Below, piece by piece: positions 1 through 8,923 of a stretch of DNA of 64,000 bases. The first letter of the stretch is position 1. The number at the start of each line of letters is the position of its first letter. The position numbers were made by a program, and so were the translations under genes. Source of the DNA: Streptomyces sp. SDr-06 (GTDB lineage: Bacteria; Actinomycetota; Actinomycetes; Streptomycetales; Streptomycetaceae); assembly GCF_003324565.1 (NCBI RefSeq), contig NZ_QOLA01000014.1, positions 124,001-188,000 of the forward strand, read 5' to 3'. The notes under the pieces are model-generated. The model was not told where the DNA came from. It saw only the letters and a program-made list of their open reading frames with translations, and made no database searches.

Positions 1-603
1 GACGGGTCGAAGAAGGGGGCGCCGGGGGCCGGGGGCGCGCCGGGATCCGCGCTCGCGGCCGTCGACTCGCTGACCGTCAAGGGCCGGGCGCCCAAGACGG
101 GTTACACCCGCGACGAGTTCGGCAAGGGCTGGACGGACACCGACCACAACGGCTGCGGGACCCGCGAGGACATACTCAAGCGGGACCTCAAGGACGTGAA
201 GCTCAAGGACAGGTGCGACGTCGCCTCCGGGACGCTCGCCCACGACCCGTACACCGGGCAGTCCATCACGTTCACGCGCGGCGCAAGCAAGGTCGACATC
301 GACCATGTGGTGGCCCTGTCGGACGCCTGGCAGAAGGGCGCCCAGCAGTGGGACAAGCAAAAGCGGACCGAGTTCGCCAACGACCCGCTCAACCTGATCG
401 CCGTCGACGCGAGCGCCAACCGCCGCAAGAGCGACGGCGACGCGGCGACCTGGCTGCCGCCCTACAAGGCGTACCGCTGTCCGTATGTGGCGGGCCAGGT
501 GGCCGTGAAGAAGAAGTACGGCGTGTGGCTGACCGACGCCGAGAAGACCGCCATGAAGACGGTCCTGGCCGAGTGCCCCGACCAGAAGCTCCCGGCGGGC
601 TGA
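1..603 (+). CDS. HNH endonuclease family protein (DUF1524-like), 5' partial
   Basis: The frame is open from base 1 to the stop at 601-603, so the true start lies upstream of the window. An ATG at 196 is internal, because conserved-looking sequence precedes it. The last 200 residues hold a DUF1524/GmrSD C-terminal-type nuclease fold: an aspartate-histidine motif (DIDHVVALSDAW, codons 100-111), then an asparagine-rich block (NDPLNLIAVDASANRRK) and KSDGDAATWLPP. Cysteines at either end of the domain (NGCGT, RYRCP/ECP) suggest disulphides and secretion. The visible N-terminal part is Gly/Ala/Pro-rich, like a linker. Streptomyces secretes many proteins of this type and they are presumed nucleases. 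Substrate and role are not shown by the sequence. It converges on the lipoprotein gene 25 bp downstream. Confidence 0.85.
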   Translation, partial: DGSKKGAPGAGGAPGSALAAVDSLTVKGRAPKTGYTRDEFGKGWTDTDHNGCGTREDILKRDLKDVKLKDRCDVASGTLAHDPYTGQSITFTRGASKVDIDHVVALSDAWQKGAQQWDKQKRTEFANDPLNLIAVDASANRRKSDGDAATWLPPYKAYRCPYVAGQVAVKKKYGVWLTDAEKTAMKTVLAECPDQKLPAG

Positions 604-628
604 GCCGCCGGGGAGCCGTGAGGGGGCG

Positions 629-1339
629 TCAGGCGGTGACGGAGGCCCTCGGCGGGGCGACCGCGTGGACCGGCTCGTCGAAGTGCGAGAAGACGAGGGT
701 GCCCGGAGTGTCGCCGCCGACGGTGACCATCTTCAGGAGGTAGGGCTTGCCCGACGTCGCCACGTCCATGGTGTAGCTCTCGGCGCCGTCCTTCTCGGTG
801 AGCACGAGGGCGGGGTGGCCGTCGACCGTGGTGGTCGCGCCCTTCTTGGCCTCGGTGTCCTCGCCCTGGAAGCCGCCGACGAAGGTGTTCAGGTCGCAGA
901 CCGAGGCGAGGTCCTTGCCGTCCGCGGACGTCGTGCTCGTCTTCGTCCACTTGCCGCCCGCGCCCTGGGGGCGCAGGTAGACCGTCTTGCCGATCTTGAT
1001 GATGGCGATGGTGTCCTTGCTCTGCGCGATGGTGCCGGTGCAGTCGCCCTTGGTGTCCAGGGAGAGGTCCATCTTGCTGGCGCCCTCCTTGGCGTCGACG
1101 ACGTCCGCCTTGAGGTGCAGTGAGGTGGCCTGGCGGTTCGCCTTGAGCGCGTTGGTGAGGACCTGGCCGCCCGTCAGGTCCGCGTACGGGCCCTTCGAGG
1201 CCGCGGCGGCCGGGCTCGCGGCGGCGGGCGACGCGGGGGTGGCGGCGTTCTTGGCGGAGCCGGGGACCGAACAGGCCGTCAGGGCCGTGGCGGCGCAGAC
1301 GGTCAGGACGCTGGTGGTGGTGATGGTGCGGCGGCGCAT
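629..1339 (-). CDS. Lipoprotein, LppX/LprG-like family candidate
   Basis: 236 residues. The start is ATG at 1339, preceded by GGGGGAG. An ATG 20 codons further upstream would put a non-signal stretch in front of a perfect signal peptide. The N-terminus MRRRTITTTSVLT runs into a hydrophobic core and a lipobox (LTAC), so the mature protein should be a diacylglyceryl-modified lipoprotein anchored outside the membrane. After an Ala/Pro/Ser linker, residues of about 65-230 look like an LppX/LprAFG beta-sandwich (alternating beta strands, two cysteines in KGDCTG and ASVCDL). Related mycobacterial proteins carry lipids or glycolipids. That role is inferred here only from fold resemblance. It is read divergently from the methylase-like gene. 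Confidence 0.8.
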   Translation of the reverse strand: MRRRTITTTSVLTVCAATALTACSVPGSAKNAATPASPAAASPAAAASKGPYADLTGGQVLTNALKANRQATSLHLKADVVDAKEGASKMDLSLDTKGDCTGTIAQSKDTIAIIKIGKTVYLRPQGAGGKWTKTSTTSADGKDLASVCDLNTFVGGFQGEDTEAKKGATTTVDGHPALVLTEKDGAESYTMDVATSGKPYLLKMVTVGGDTPGTLVFSHFDEPVHAVAPPRASVTA

Positions 1340-1523
1340 GGCGTGACTCCCCCTGGGGGCGGTGGTGCGGGACGGCGGGTGTGGCGGGGCCGCGCACATC
1401 AGAGCAGAGGGTTGTGAACCGAGTCAACACGATGCCCTGAATCGTGATTGTTCACGCCGTGTATGGAGTGCTTCAGTGGGATTCGGTAGGCTCGGCCGTA
1501 CGCGGACGAGGGGAGCAAGTCAG

Positions 1524-3575
1524 GTGCCGGAGCACGCAGCAGAGGTCACCGCTGCCACGATCGCCCGCCTCGCAGGCGTGGGCCGCGCGGCCGTCAGCAA
1601 CTGGCGGCGCCGGCACGCCGACTTCCCCAAACCGGTCGGCGGCACCGAGACCAGCCCCTCCTTCGCCCTCCACGAGGTCGAGCAATGGCTGCGCGCCCAG
1701 GGCAAGTTGGCCGAGGTCCCGCTGCGCGAACGGATCTGGCAGCAGCTCTCGGCCCACCCCGCGGGCGCCGTCACCGCCCTGGTGCACGCGGGCGGCGCCC
1801 TGCTCGTCGTACGGGACCGGCCCGCGCGCTGGCGGGAGTTGGCCGTGCTCCCCGACGCCCTGCTAGCCGAACGGCTGCCGGACGTCCTCGACGAGGTGCT
1901 GCGGGAGCGCTTCGGCGAGGCTTCGGAAGCGGGGGCGCCACGCTCCGGCCCGGCCGAACTCGCGCCGTCCGTGTCGCTCCTGCGCGGGGCCGCCGAACTC
2001 GCCGCCGAGACCGGGGCGCGGGAGGCCTTCGAGTTCCTGCTCGGGCGCCACCTCGACGCCAACCCCCGCCAGTACACGCTCACTCCGCAGGGCCCCGCCG
2101 ACCTGATGGCCGCGCTCGCCGGACCGGCGGCCACCGTCCTCGACCCGGCCTGCGGCACCGGCACCCTGCTGTGCGCGCTGCCCGGGGCCACCGCCCCGCA
2201 CGGCCAGGACAACGACCCCGAACTCGCCGCCCTCACCGGGCTCCGCCTCGCCCTCGCCGGCCGCGCCGCGATCCGCACCGCGGCCGCCGACTCGCTGCGC
2301 GCGGACGCCTTCGGGGAGCTGGCCGCCGACGCCGTGCTCTGCCACCCGCCGTTCAACGAGCGGGCCTGGGGCCATGACGAACTCGCCTACGACCCGCGCT
2401 GGGAGTACGGCCTGCCCGCCCGCACCGAGTCCGAACTCGCCTGGGTGCAGCACGCGTTGGCCCGGCTGCGCGAGGACGGCACCGCCGTGCTCCTGATGCC
2501 CCCGGCCGCCGCCTCCCGCCGCTCCGGGCGCCGCATCCGTGCCGACCTGCTGCGCCGCGGCGCGCTGCGCGCGGTCCTCGCGCTGCCCGCCGGGGCCGCG
2601 CCGCCCTACGGCATCCCGCTGCACCTGTGGGTGCTGCGCAAACCGGGCGCCACCCCCCGGCCCGCCCCCGAGCTGCTCCTCGTCGACACCGCCGGCATCG
2701 ACGGTGTCACGGTGGACGGCGGCCGCGACCGGCTGCCCTGGCCCGTCCTGCAGTCCGCCGTCCTCGACGCCTGGGCCCCCTTCGACCGCGACGGCACGGC
2801 CGCCGAACAGCCCGGCGTCAGCCGGTCGGTGCCGGTCATCGAACTCCTCGACGACGACGTCGACCTGGCACCGGCCCGCCATCTCCCGCCGCCCGCCGCG
2901 AAGGGAGGCGCCGCGGCGCTCGACGCCCTGCGCGACGACCTCGGCGCCACCCTGGGGCTGGCCGTCGAGCTGACCCCGCCGCCCGCCGCGCCCCCCGCCG
3001 CGGGGCCCGCTCGCTGGTCGCTCACCACCGTCGGCGAACTCGCCCGCGCGGGCGCGCTGGTGCTGCGCACCGGGGGCGCCGGGACCGGGAGCGGCGGGCC
3101 CGCCGTCCTCACCGAGCACGACGTCCTGGCCGGCACCGCGCCCTCGGGCACCCTGCCCGAAGGGCCCGCCGAACAGCCGGTGCTCACCCGGCCCGGCGAC
3201 GTGGTGGTGCCCGTGCTCGGCGGCGGGGCCGTGGCCCGCGTCGTCGACGACGCCACCGCGGGCGCCGCCCTCGGCCGCAACCTCCAGCTCCTGCGGCCCG
3301 AACCGGCCGCGCTCGACCCGTGGTTCCTGGCCGGATTCCTGCGCGGCACCGCCAACAACCGCCAGGCCAGCAGCTACGCCACCACCGCCTCCCGGCTCGA
3401 CGTGCGCCGCCTGCACCTGCCCCGGCTGCCGCTCGACGAACAGCGCCGCTACGGCGAGCGGTTCCGTACCCTCGCCGCGTTCGAGGACGCGCTGCGCCTG
3501 GCGGGACGGCTCGGCGAGCAGCTCGTCCAGGGCCTGCACGACGGCCTGACGGACGGCACCGTCGGCCCCGCGTGA
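1524..3575 (+). CDS. HTH/N6-adenine methylase-like/specificity-like fusion protein with altered motif IV
   Basis: 683 residues. The start is GTG 1524 with GAGGGGAG about 8 bases upstream. The open frame reaches back to 1362, but that extension lacks family character. Three parts are visible. Residues of about 8-60 form a helix-turn-helix or excisionase-like domain (TIARLAGVGRAAVSNWRRR). Residues of about 185-440 resemble the type I HsdM-like N6_Mtase domain, with an SAM-binding motif DPACGTGTLL. The C-terminal 200 residues resemble an HsdS target-recognition half ending in a coiled-coil-like helix. Motif IV, normally NPPF or NPPY, reads CHPPF here (cac codon near 2343), so the residue that positions the target adenine is histidine. 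No endonuclease subunit is adjacent. It may be a DNA-binding regulator or an orphan methylase of reduced activity. Confidence 0.8.
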   Translation: MPEHAAEVTAATIARLAGVGRAAVSNWRRRHADFPKPVGGTETSPSFALHEVEQWLRAQGKLAEVPLRERIWQQLSAHPAGAVTALVHAGGALLVVRDRPARWRELAVLPDALLAERLPDVLDEVLRERFGEASEAGAPRSGPAELAPSVSLLRGAAELAAETGAREAFEFLLGRHLDANPRQYTLTPQGPADLMAALAGPAATVLDPACGTGTLLCALPGATAPHGQDNDPELAALTGLRLALAGRAAIRTAAADSLRADAFGELAADAVLCHPPFNERAWGHDELAYDPRWEYGLPARTESELAWVQHALARLREDGTAVLLMPPAAASRRSGRRIRADLLRRGALRAVLALPAGAAPPYGIPLHLWVLRKPGATPRPAPELLLVDTAGIDGVTVDGGRDRLPWPVLQSAVLDAWAPFDRDGTAAEQPGVSRSVPVIELLDDDVDLAPARHLPPPAAKGGAAALDALRDDLGATLGLAVELTPPPAAPPAAGPARWSLTTVGELARAGALVLRTGGAGTGSGGPAVLTEHDVLAGTAPSGTLPEGPAEQPVLTRPGDVVVPVLGGGAVARVVDDATAGAALGRNLQLLRPEPAALDPWFLAGFLRGTANNRQASSYATTASRLDVRRLHLPRLPLDEQRRYGERFRTLAAFEDALRLAGRLGEQLVQGLHDGLTDGTVGPA

Positions 3576-3714
3576 GCCGCGGCGGGTGACGGTTGGATAC
3601 CGGCCGGGGGATCGCCCGGAGTGCTGTCAGTGGCGCTGTATACGCTCGTGTCCCCGACCCGTCCAGGTCCCGGTCCGCCTCCGCCCCGGGCCCGTCCCAG
3701 TTCCAGGAGCAGCG

Positions 3715-4302
3715 ATGCACGGCCCCGGCTATGGACCGCCGCAGCCCGGCCCCTCGGGCGCGGGGGCGATCGTGCTGCGCGTCCTGTTCGCGCTGCTGCC
3801 CCTGGTCAGCATCGGCATGCTGTCGTGGACCGCGCCGCTGAGGCTCGCGATCGTGACCCGGCGCGCCGCGCACTGGGTGCTGTTCTGGATCCAACTGGCC
3901 GTGTTCGTCTTCTTCTTCGCCTTCATCATGGCCGCGCCCGACGAGTACGACTGGCGGATGGACGTCGGGATGATCGGGCTGCTCACCCTCGCCGTGGCCA
4001 GCACCTCGCACTTCCTGTACGCCGACATCCGCCACGCCGCCCGGCCGCCGTTCGCGCCGAGCCCCCACGGCCGGTACGCGGGGCCGGTGGCGTACGGCCC
4101 ACCGCACATACCGCGAACCACGGCCCCGCACGTCGGCCCCTACGCCAATCCGTACGCCGACACCCCCCTGCCGGGCGCCGCGCCGGCGCCCGTGCCCCCG
4201 CAGCCGCACACACCGGGTGCGCCCAGGATCGACCAGGTCAGGGCCGAGCTCGACGAGCTGTCGCAGTACCTGCGCAAGGGGACCGGGAGCGAGGGCCGGT
4301 GA
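3715..4302 (+). CDS. Small integral membrane protein coupled to Ser/Thr kinase
   Basis: 195 residues. The start is ATG 3715 after CCAGGAG. The protein has a short Gly/Pro-rich N-terminus, then about four predicted membrane segments between residues 15 and 110 (hydrophobic stretches around FALLPLVSIGML, WIQLAVFVFFFAF, IGLLTLAVAS). A Pro/Tyr/Gly-rich cytoplasmic tail with repeated PYG/PYA-type blocks ends in a short acidic helix. The stop overlaps the kinase start (GTGA at 4299-4302), so the two are very probably translationally coupled. A role as sensor, scaffold or substrate for the kinase is inference from that coupling. No enzymatic motif is seen. Confidence 0.8.
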   Translation: MHGPGYGPPQPGPSGAGAIVLRVLFALLPLVSIGMLSWTAPLRLAIVTRRAAHWVLFWIQLAVFVFFFAFIMAAPDEYDWRMDVGMIGLLTLAVASTSHFLYADIRHAARPPFAPSPHGRYAGPVAYGPPHIPRTTAPHVGPYANPYADTPLPGAAPAPVPPQPHTPGAPRIDQVRAELDELSQYLRKGTGSEGR

Positions 4303-5822
4303 CCGAGGGGCGGGTCGTCGCCGGGCGCTACGAGCTGGCGGCGCTCCTCGGGCAGGGCGGCATGGGCCAGGTGTGGACGGCGTACGACCGCCGCCTGGAC
4401 CGCCGGGTCGCGGTGAAGCTGCTGCGCCCCGACCGGGTCGCGGGCGGCGGGGCCGGTGAGGACGCCGAGGAGCTGCGGCGCCGCTTCGCGCGCGAGTGCC
4501 GGGTGACCGCGCAGGTCGACCACCCCGGGCTGGTCACCGTGCACGACGCGGGCAGCGACGGCGACGACCTGTACCTCGTGATGCAGTACGTCGAGGGCGC
4601 CGACCTCGCCGACCACCTCGCCGAGCACGAACCGTACCCCTGGCCGTGGACGGTGGCCGTGGCCGCGCAGCTGTGCGCGGTGCTCTCGGCGGTGCACGCG
4701 GTGCCGATCGTCCACCGCGACCTCAAGCCGCGCAACGTCATGGTGCGGCCGGACGGCACGCTGACGGTGCTCGACCTGGGCGTCGCCTCCGTCCTTGACT
4801 CCGACACGACCCGGCTCACGCACACCGGCTCGCCCATCGGGTCGCCCGCCTACATGGCGCCCGAGCAGGCGATGGGCGGGGCGGTCGGCCCTTACACCGA
4901 CCTGTACGCGCTCGGCGTGCTGCTGCACGAACTGCTCAGCGGCGACGTGCCGTTCGCGGGTTCCACCGCGCTGGGCGTCCTGCACCGCCACCTGCACGAG
5001 CCGCCGGTCCCCGTGCGACGGCTGCGCCCCGAGGTGCCCGAGCCCCTCGAAGCGCTCGTCCTGCGCCTGCTCGCCAAGGACCCGCAGGACAGGCCGAGTT
5101 GCGCCCAGGAGGTGTACGAGGCGCTCGCGCCGCTGCTTCCGGCGCCGGGCGGGCCCGGACCCGCGGGGCCGCTCGACCCGACCCGGCCGTTCCTGCGCCC
5201 GCACGCGCCCTGGCCGGACCGCGCGGCGGCCCCGGCGGCCGCGCCCGTTGCGCCGCGCCCGGACGTGGCGGGGGCGGTCGACGAGGCCAAGCGGCTGCTC
5301 GGCGAGGGCCGGATCACCCAGGCCGTCGACATCCTCGGCGCGATCCTGCCCGCCGCGGCGGCCGAGCACGGCGAACGCTCGCCGGTGGTACGCATCCTGC
5401 GCAAGCAGTACGCGGCGACGCTGATGGACGACGGCCAGTACCGGCGGGCCCTGCCGGAGCTGCGCCGGCTCGCCGAGGAGCGGGCGGCCGAGGCGGGTCC
5501 CGCGGACGCGCAGGCGCTGGAGTTCCGCCACGACGCGGCGCAGTGCCTGGAGCAGCTCGGCGACGCGGCGGCGGCCCTCGCGGAGTACCGCGCGGTGCTG
5601 CCGGGCTTCGAGGCGCTGTACGCGGCCACCGACCCGGCCCGCCCCTTCGCCGTCCGGCACCGGATCGGCCACCTGCTGCTCGCGGTGGGCGACCATGCGG
5701 CGGGGCAGCGGCAGCTTCAGGGGCTGCTGTGGGATGCGGAGCGGGTGTACGGGGTGCGGCACGCTTATCCCGGCGAGCTGCGGCGGGCGCTGGCGCGCGG
5801 GCGGGAGGTTCGGGGGGTGTAG
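4299..5822 (+). CDS. Soluble serine/threonine protein kinase with TPR-like tail
   Basis: 507 residues, GTG start overlapping the upstream stop by four bases. Residues 1-275 are a Hanks-type kinase: glycine loop GQGGMGQVW, catalytic lysine in VAVKLL, catalytic loop HRDLKPRNV, DLG in place of DFG, and APEQAM for the P+1/activation end. A Pro/Ala linker follows. Residues of about 325-505 then form helical repeats of TPR character (DEAKRLLGEGRITQAVDIL, ALPELRRLAEERAAEAG). No transmembrane segment or PASTA domain is present, so unlike PknB-type receptors this kinase is cytosolic. The TPR region probably binds partners, and the upstream membrane protein is the obvious candidate. Substrates are unknown. 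Confidence 0.93.
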   Translation: MTEGRVVAGRYELAALLGQGGMGQVWTAYDRRLDRRVAVKLLRPDRVAGGGAGEDAEELRRRFARECRVTAQVDHPGLVTVHDAGSDGDDLYLVMQYVEGADLADHLAEHEPYPWPWTVAVAAQLCAVLSAVHAVPIVHRDLKPRNVMVRPDGTLTVLDLGVASVLDSDTTRLTHTGSPIGSPAYMAPEQAMGGAVGPYTDLYALGVLLHELLSGDVPFAGSTALGVLHRHLHEPPVPVRRLRPEVPEPLEALVLRLLAKDPQDRPSCAQEVYEALAPLLPAPGGPGPAGPLDPTRPFLRPHAPWPDRAAAPAAAPVAPRPDVAGAVDEAKRLLGEGRITQAVDILGAILPAAAAEHGERSPVVRILRKQYAATLMDDGQYRRALPELRRLAEERAAEAGPADAQALEFRHDAAQCLEQLGDAAAALAEYRAVLPGFEALYAATDPARPFAVRHRIGHLLLAVGDHAAGQRQLQGLLWDAERVYGVRHAYPGELRRALARGREVRGV

Positions 5823-6197
5823 CTGCCGCCCCCCGGCCCTGGCGGCTCCTCGGCCTGCGGCCGGGGCGGCCGTCTCTTGTCCGCGGACCGCAGACGGCTT
5901 CTCGCGCAGTTCCTCGCGCCCCTGGCAGGGTCGCACTTGGCGGGGTGCTCAGGAGGCATACCCAGCCCGTCATGGGGGTCCCCCCTGGCCCTTGAGGCCT
6001 TGGGGGAGATTGAGGACGAGCGCCGTCCAGGCGCGAACGGGGTCTGGGGCGCAGCCCCAGGACGCCCGCGGACCGTGCGGGGTTGCTCGCGCAGTTCCCC
6101 GCGTCCCTGTAGGAGGCCCAGCGCTGGCATCCTCAGCCTGTCATGGGGGTCCCCCCTGGCCCTTAAGGCCTTGGGGGAGATTGAGGACGAGCGCCGT
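5823..6197 (-). repeat. Intergenic repeat block: two composite GC-rich palindromic units
   Basis: No gene is seen in this 375-bp gap between the convergent kinase and YfhO genes. It contains two copies of a composite repeat found elsewhere in the window. Each copy has a TCGCGCAGTTCC(T/C)CGCG motif (near 5900 and 6085). A palindrome of the form ATGGGGGTCCCCCCTGG...CTTGGGGGAGATTGAGG follows (near 5970-6010 and 6140-6190), then a GC-rich hairpin (CTGGGGC..GCCCCAG near 6045 and 6218). The arms can form strong stem-loops, so the block may also terminate transcription from both flanking genes. Units of this kind are common between Streptomyces genes and have no assigned function that I know of. Confidence 0.8.
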
Positions 6198-8675
6198 TCA
6201 GGTGCGGACGGGGGCTGGGGCGGAGCCCCAGGTATGCCTGCCGCGGAGGCGGGGCCAAGCCGCCAGCGTGCCCAGTGCGAGCAGGGCCGTGGCCCCCACC
6301 AGCGCACCCGACCGCAACCCCGGCGGCCGGAAGTCGCACGCGACGGACCGCGCCCCGGCGGGCAGCGAAACCGCCACCAGGCCCAAGTAGTCCCCGGCGG
6401 GAGCCGACGCCGCGCCGTCGACCCGGCACGACCACCCCGCGATCCGGGGCATCGCGAACACCGCCGTCCCCCGCGCCCCGGCGGGCAGTTCGGCCCGTAT
6501 CGAGGAGTCCGAGACCGAGACCCGGGTCGCACCCGTCGCCCGCAGACGGCCCACCGCGCGGTCGAGGGCCGCCCGGTCCAGACAGCCCAGTTCGGCGTGC
6601 CGGTCCGCGGGCGTCAGGGTGATGTGCGAGGCGCGGCCCGGCCCGGCCGACGTGCCGAACGGGATGAGCGGGGCCCGCCGGCTGGGCGCGCCGCCGCGCA
6701 TCTCGACGGCCTGGCCTTCGCCGAGCCGCGCGGAGCCGAAGTGTTCGGGGGCCCACAGGAAGATGTCGGTCCCCGCGGGGCAGCCCTGCGTGAGGGTGCG
6801 GGTCGTGTAGACCCGGGCGCCGAGCAGGAGTTCCTGGTTGCGGAACGGGTTGGAGCCGTACGCCGGTTCCGGCGCGGGCGGCCGGAGCGTGACGAGCGGC
6901 GGGGTGGCGGCGGCCCGGATCAGCACGGGGTCGCCGCCCTTCTCCGCGACCCGCACGCGTGCGCCCACCGAGAAGATCGCGTCGGTCACCGGGTTGTCCA
7001 GGCTCTGCACCGCCCGTCCCCGCGAGGTCCAGCCGCCGCCGAGGGCAGTCATGGTCTGGTTGAGGACCTCCGGGGTGAGGCTGGAGTAGTAGGCGCCGCC
7101 CTCGCCGCCGAGCAGGAGCGGGTCGTTGTTGGTGATCTGCCGCTGCCCGGGGTCGGTGCGGTAACCGGGCCAGCCGGAGGCGTCCGACCCGAGGGCGGCG
7201 CGCGCCGAGTGCTCGGCGCCCCAGGCGGGGTAGCCGTCCATCCTGGCCGCCCGCTGCTGGTCCCCGTACGCCGCGGTCACCCCCGCCTGGGCGATCTGCG
7301 CCCCGGCCAGCAGGGCGAGCGCGACGAGGGTGCGGCCGCGCCTGCCCCGGCGGGCGAGGAGCAGCCCGCCGGCCACGGCCGCGACGCCCGCCGCGAACAG
7401 CGGGTACGTCCATGCCGAGATCAGCTCGCTGAAGGCCGCGCCCGCCGCGATCAGGGCGAGCACGCCGGCCCCGCCGAGCAGCGCGCGGCGCCCGGGGATC
7501 CCGTACGACAGGGAGATCCAGGCGGCGATCACGAGGATGCCGCAGAGCACGAAGGTCTGCCGGTAGGGGCTGCCGTTGGGGGTGACGAAGGCGTGCCAGG
7601 CCAAGTGGGTGGGCTTCCACTGGAAGGAGAGCGCGACGGCGAGCGCGAGGCCGCTCCAGGCGTACCGCTCGCGGCGCGGGACCGCCCGGTGGAAGGCGAG
7701 GGTGCAGGCGAGCAGCAGCGCGCCGGTGCCGAGGAAGACGGCGGGGGAGGAGAAGGAGTACGTGGCGGGCAGGGTGCGGGCCAGGTAGTCCGGCCAGGAC
7801 ACCGGCGCGAACTCCCGCACCCAGCCCGGGTGCGCGTGCCGGGTGCCGAGATAGATGGTGAACAGGACGGGCGCCGAGAGCCCGATGCCGATCACGACCG
7901 AGCGCGCGGCCAACAGCACGGCCCGCACCCGGCCCCGCGCGTCGGTGTCGCGGTCCACGAACAGCAGCAGGAGCAGGACCAGAGCGGCGCCGATGGTCGC
8001 CATGTAGGCGGTGTAGAAGTTGGCGATCCAGGCGAGCGCCACGACCAGCGGGCCGAGGACCGGCCGCCGCCCGGACCTCGCCCAGTGGCCGACCAGGCAG
8101 AGCAGCGGGAAGGCGATCAGGCCGTCCAGCCACATCGGGTTGTACGTCGACTCCAGGATCGACCAGCCGCACAGCGCGTACGAGGAGCCGAGCACCCCCG
8201 CCACCCAGCGGCGGGGGGCCGCCGGGCGCAGTGCGAGCAGCAGCACCGTCATGGCGACGGCCGCCGCAGCCATCTTGAGGACGGTGATCACATAGACGGC
8301 GAGGTCGATCCGGTCGCGCGGGAAGACCCCGACGAGCAGCGCGAACGGGCTGCTGAGGTAGGTGCCGAGGTCGGGCAGGAACGAAGTGCCGTACCCGGAC
8401 TGCCAGTTGAGGAGCAGCCCGCCCGCGGCGCGGCCGTGCAGCAGGTCCCACAGGTGCTCGTGGAAGGGCACGAACTGGTTGCCCAGGTCATTGATGCTGC
8501 GGGTGTGGCGCTGGAGCGGGCCGAGCGGGACGACCCCGGCGACGGCGTCCGCGCCGCACACCGCGAGCAGGGTGATCAGTGCGGACAGGGCGGCGGCGCG
8601 GGTGGCCGGGCGGCGGGCGGCCGCGATCCGCACCGGGGCCACCGGCGGGGCGGGGGCGGCTTCGAGGGTCGGCAT
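6198..8675 (-). CDS. YfhO-family membrane protein
   Basis: 825 residues, ATG at 8675. The first 480 residues alternate about 11-13 hydrophobic segments with short loops. Motifs typical of YfhO/GT-C-like proteins are present, for example SINDLGNQ, NWQSGYGTSFLPDLGTYLSSPF and the aspartate-containing loop YNPMWLDGLIAFPLL. The C-terminal 300 residues form an extracytoplasmic domain. In Bacillus and Listeria, YfhO is a GT-C-type glycosyltransferase that modifies lipoteichoic acid or related glycans. Here a lipid-linked sugar transferase acting outside the membrane is inferred, and neither donor nor acceptor is indicated. It diverges from the SurA-like lipoprotein with a 248-bp shared promoter region. 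Confidence 0.85.
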   Translation of the reverse strand: MPTLEAAPAPPVAPVRIAAARRPATRAAALSALITLLAVCGADAVAGVVPLGPLQRHTRSINDLGNQFVPFHEHLWDLLHGRAAGGLLLNWQSGYGTSFLPDLGTYLSSPFALLVGVFPRDRIDLAVYVITVLKMAAAAVAMTVLLLALRPAAPRRWVAGVLGSSYALCGWSILESTYNPMWLDGLIAFPLLCLVGHWARSGRRPVLGPLVVALAWIANFYTAYMATIGAALVLLLLLFVDRDTDARGRVRAVLLAARSVVIGIGLSAPVLFTIYLGTRHAHPGWVREFAPVSWPDYLARTLPATYSFSSPAVFLGTGALLLACTLAFHRAVPRRERYAWSGLALAVALSFQWKPTHLAWHAFVTPNGSPYRQTFVLCGILVIAAWISLSYGIPGRRALLGGAGVLALIAAGAAFSELISAWTYPLFAAGVAAVAGGLLLARRGRRGRTLVALALLAGAQIAQAGVTAAYGDQQRAARMDGYPAWGAEHSARAALGSDASGWPGYRTDPGQRQITNNDPLLLGGEGGAYYSSLTPEVLNQTMTALGGGWTSRGRAVQSLDNPVTDAIFSVGARVRVAEKGGDPVLIRAAATPPLVTLRPPAPEPAYGSNPFRNQELLLGARVYTTRTLTQGCPAGTDIFLWAPEHFGSARLGEGQAVEMRGGAPSRRAPLIPFGTSAGPGRASHITLTPADRHAELGCLDRAALDRAVGRLRATGATRVSVSDSSIRAELPAGARGTAVFAMPRIAGWSCRVDGAASAPAGDYLGLVAVSLPAGARSVACDFRPPGLRSGALVGATALLALGTLAAWPRLRGRHTWGSAPAPVRT

Positions 8676-8923
8676 CGAGGTCCTTTGCTGTGCGCTGCCG
8701 TCGAATATGCCGGACCCCCGGCGGCAACACAGCGGGCCGGGAACTCAGTTCACGCAATGGACGGCACGGCTTCATCCGGCTTCACCCCCGCGACCGACGG
8801 GGGTCGCGAATCGTTGGGCGAATCAGTGGCCCTGGCCACGCCGACTGCCTAACATCGATCACCGCAAGGTCTTAGCAAGGTTCGTCGCCACGCCGCACGT
8901 ATCTGCTCCGCCGGGAGGCTCCT

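Noticed and set aside
1411..1455. TTGTGAACC...GTTCAC considered as a Rex-type operator
   Set aside because: The two halves are about 28 bp apart, not 6, so they do not form the 18-bp palindrome.
5877..8852. A 991-codon open frame on the plus strand across the YfhO gene
   Set aside because: Antisense to a well-supported membrane protein. The sequence is Arg/Gly-rich and starts inside the repeat block.
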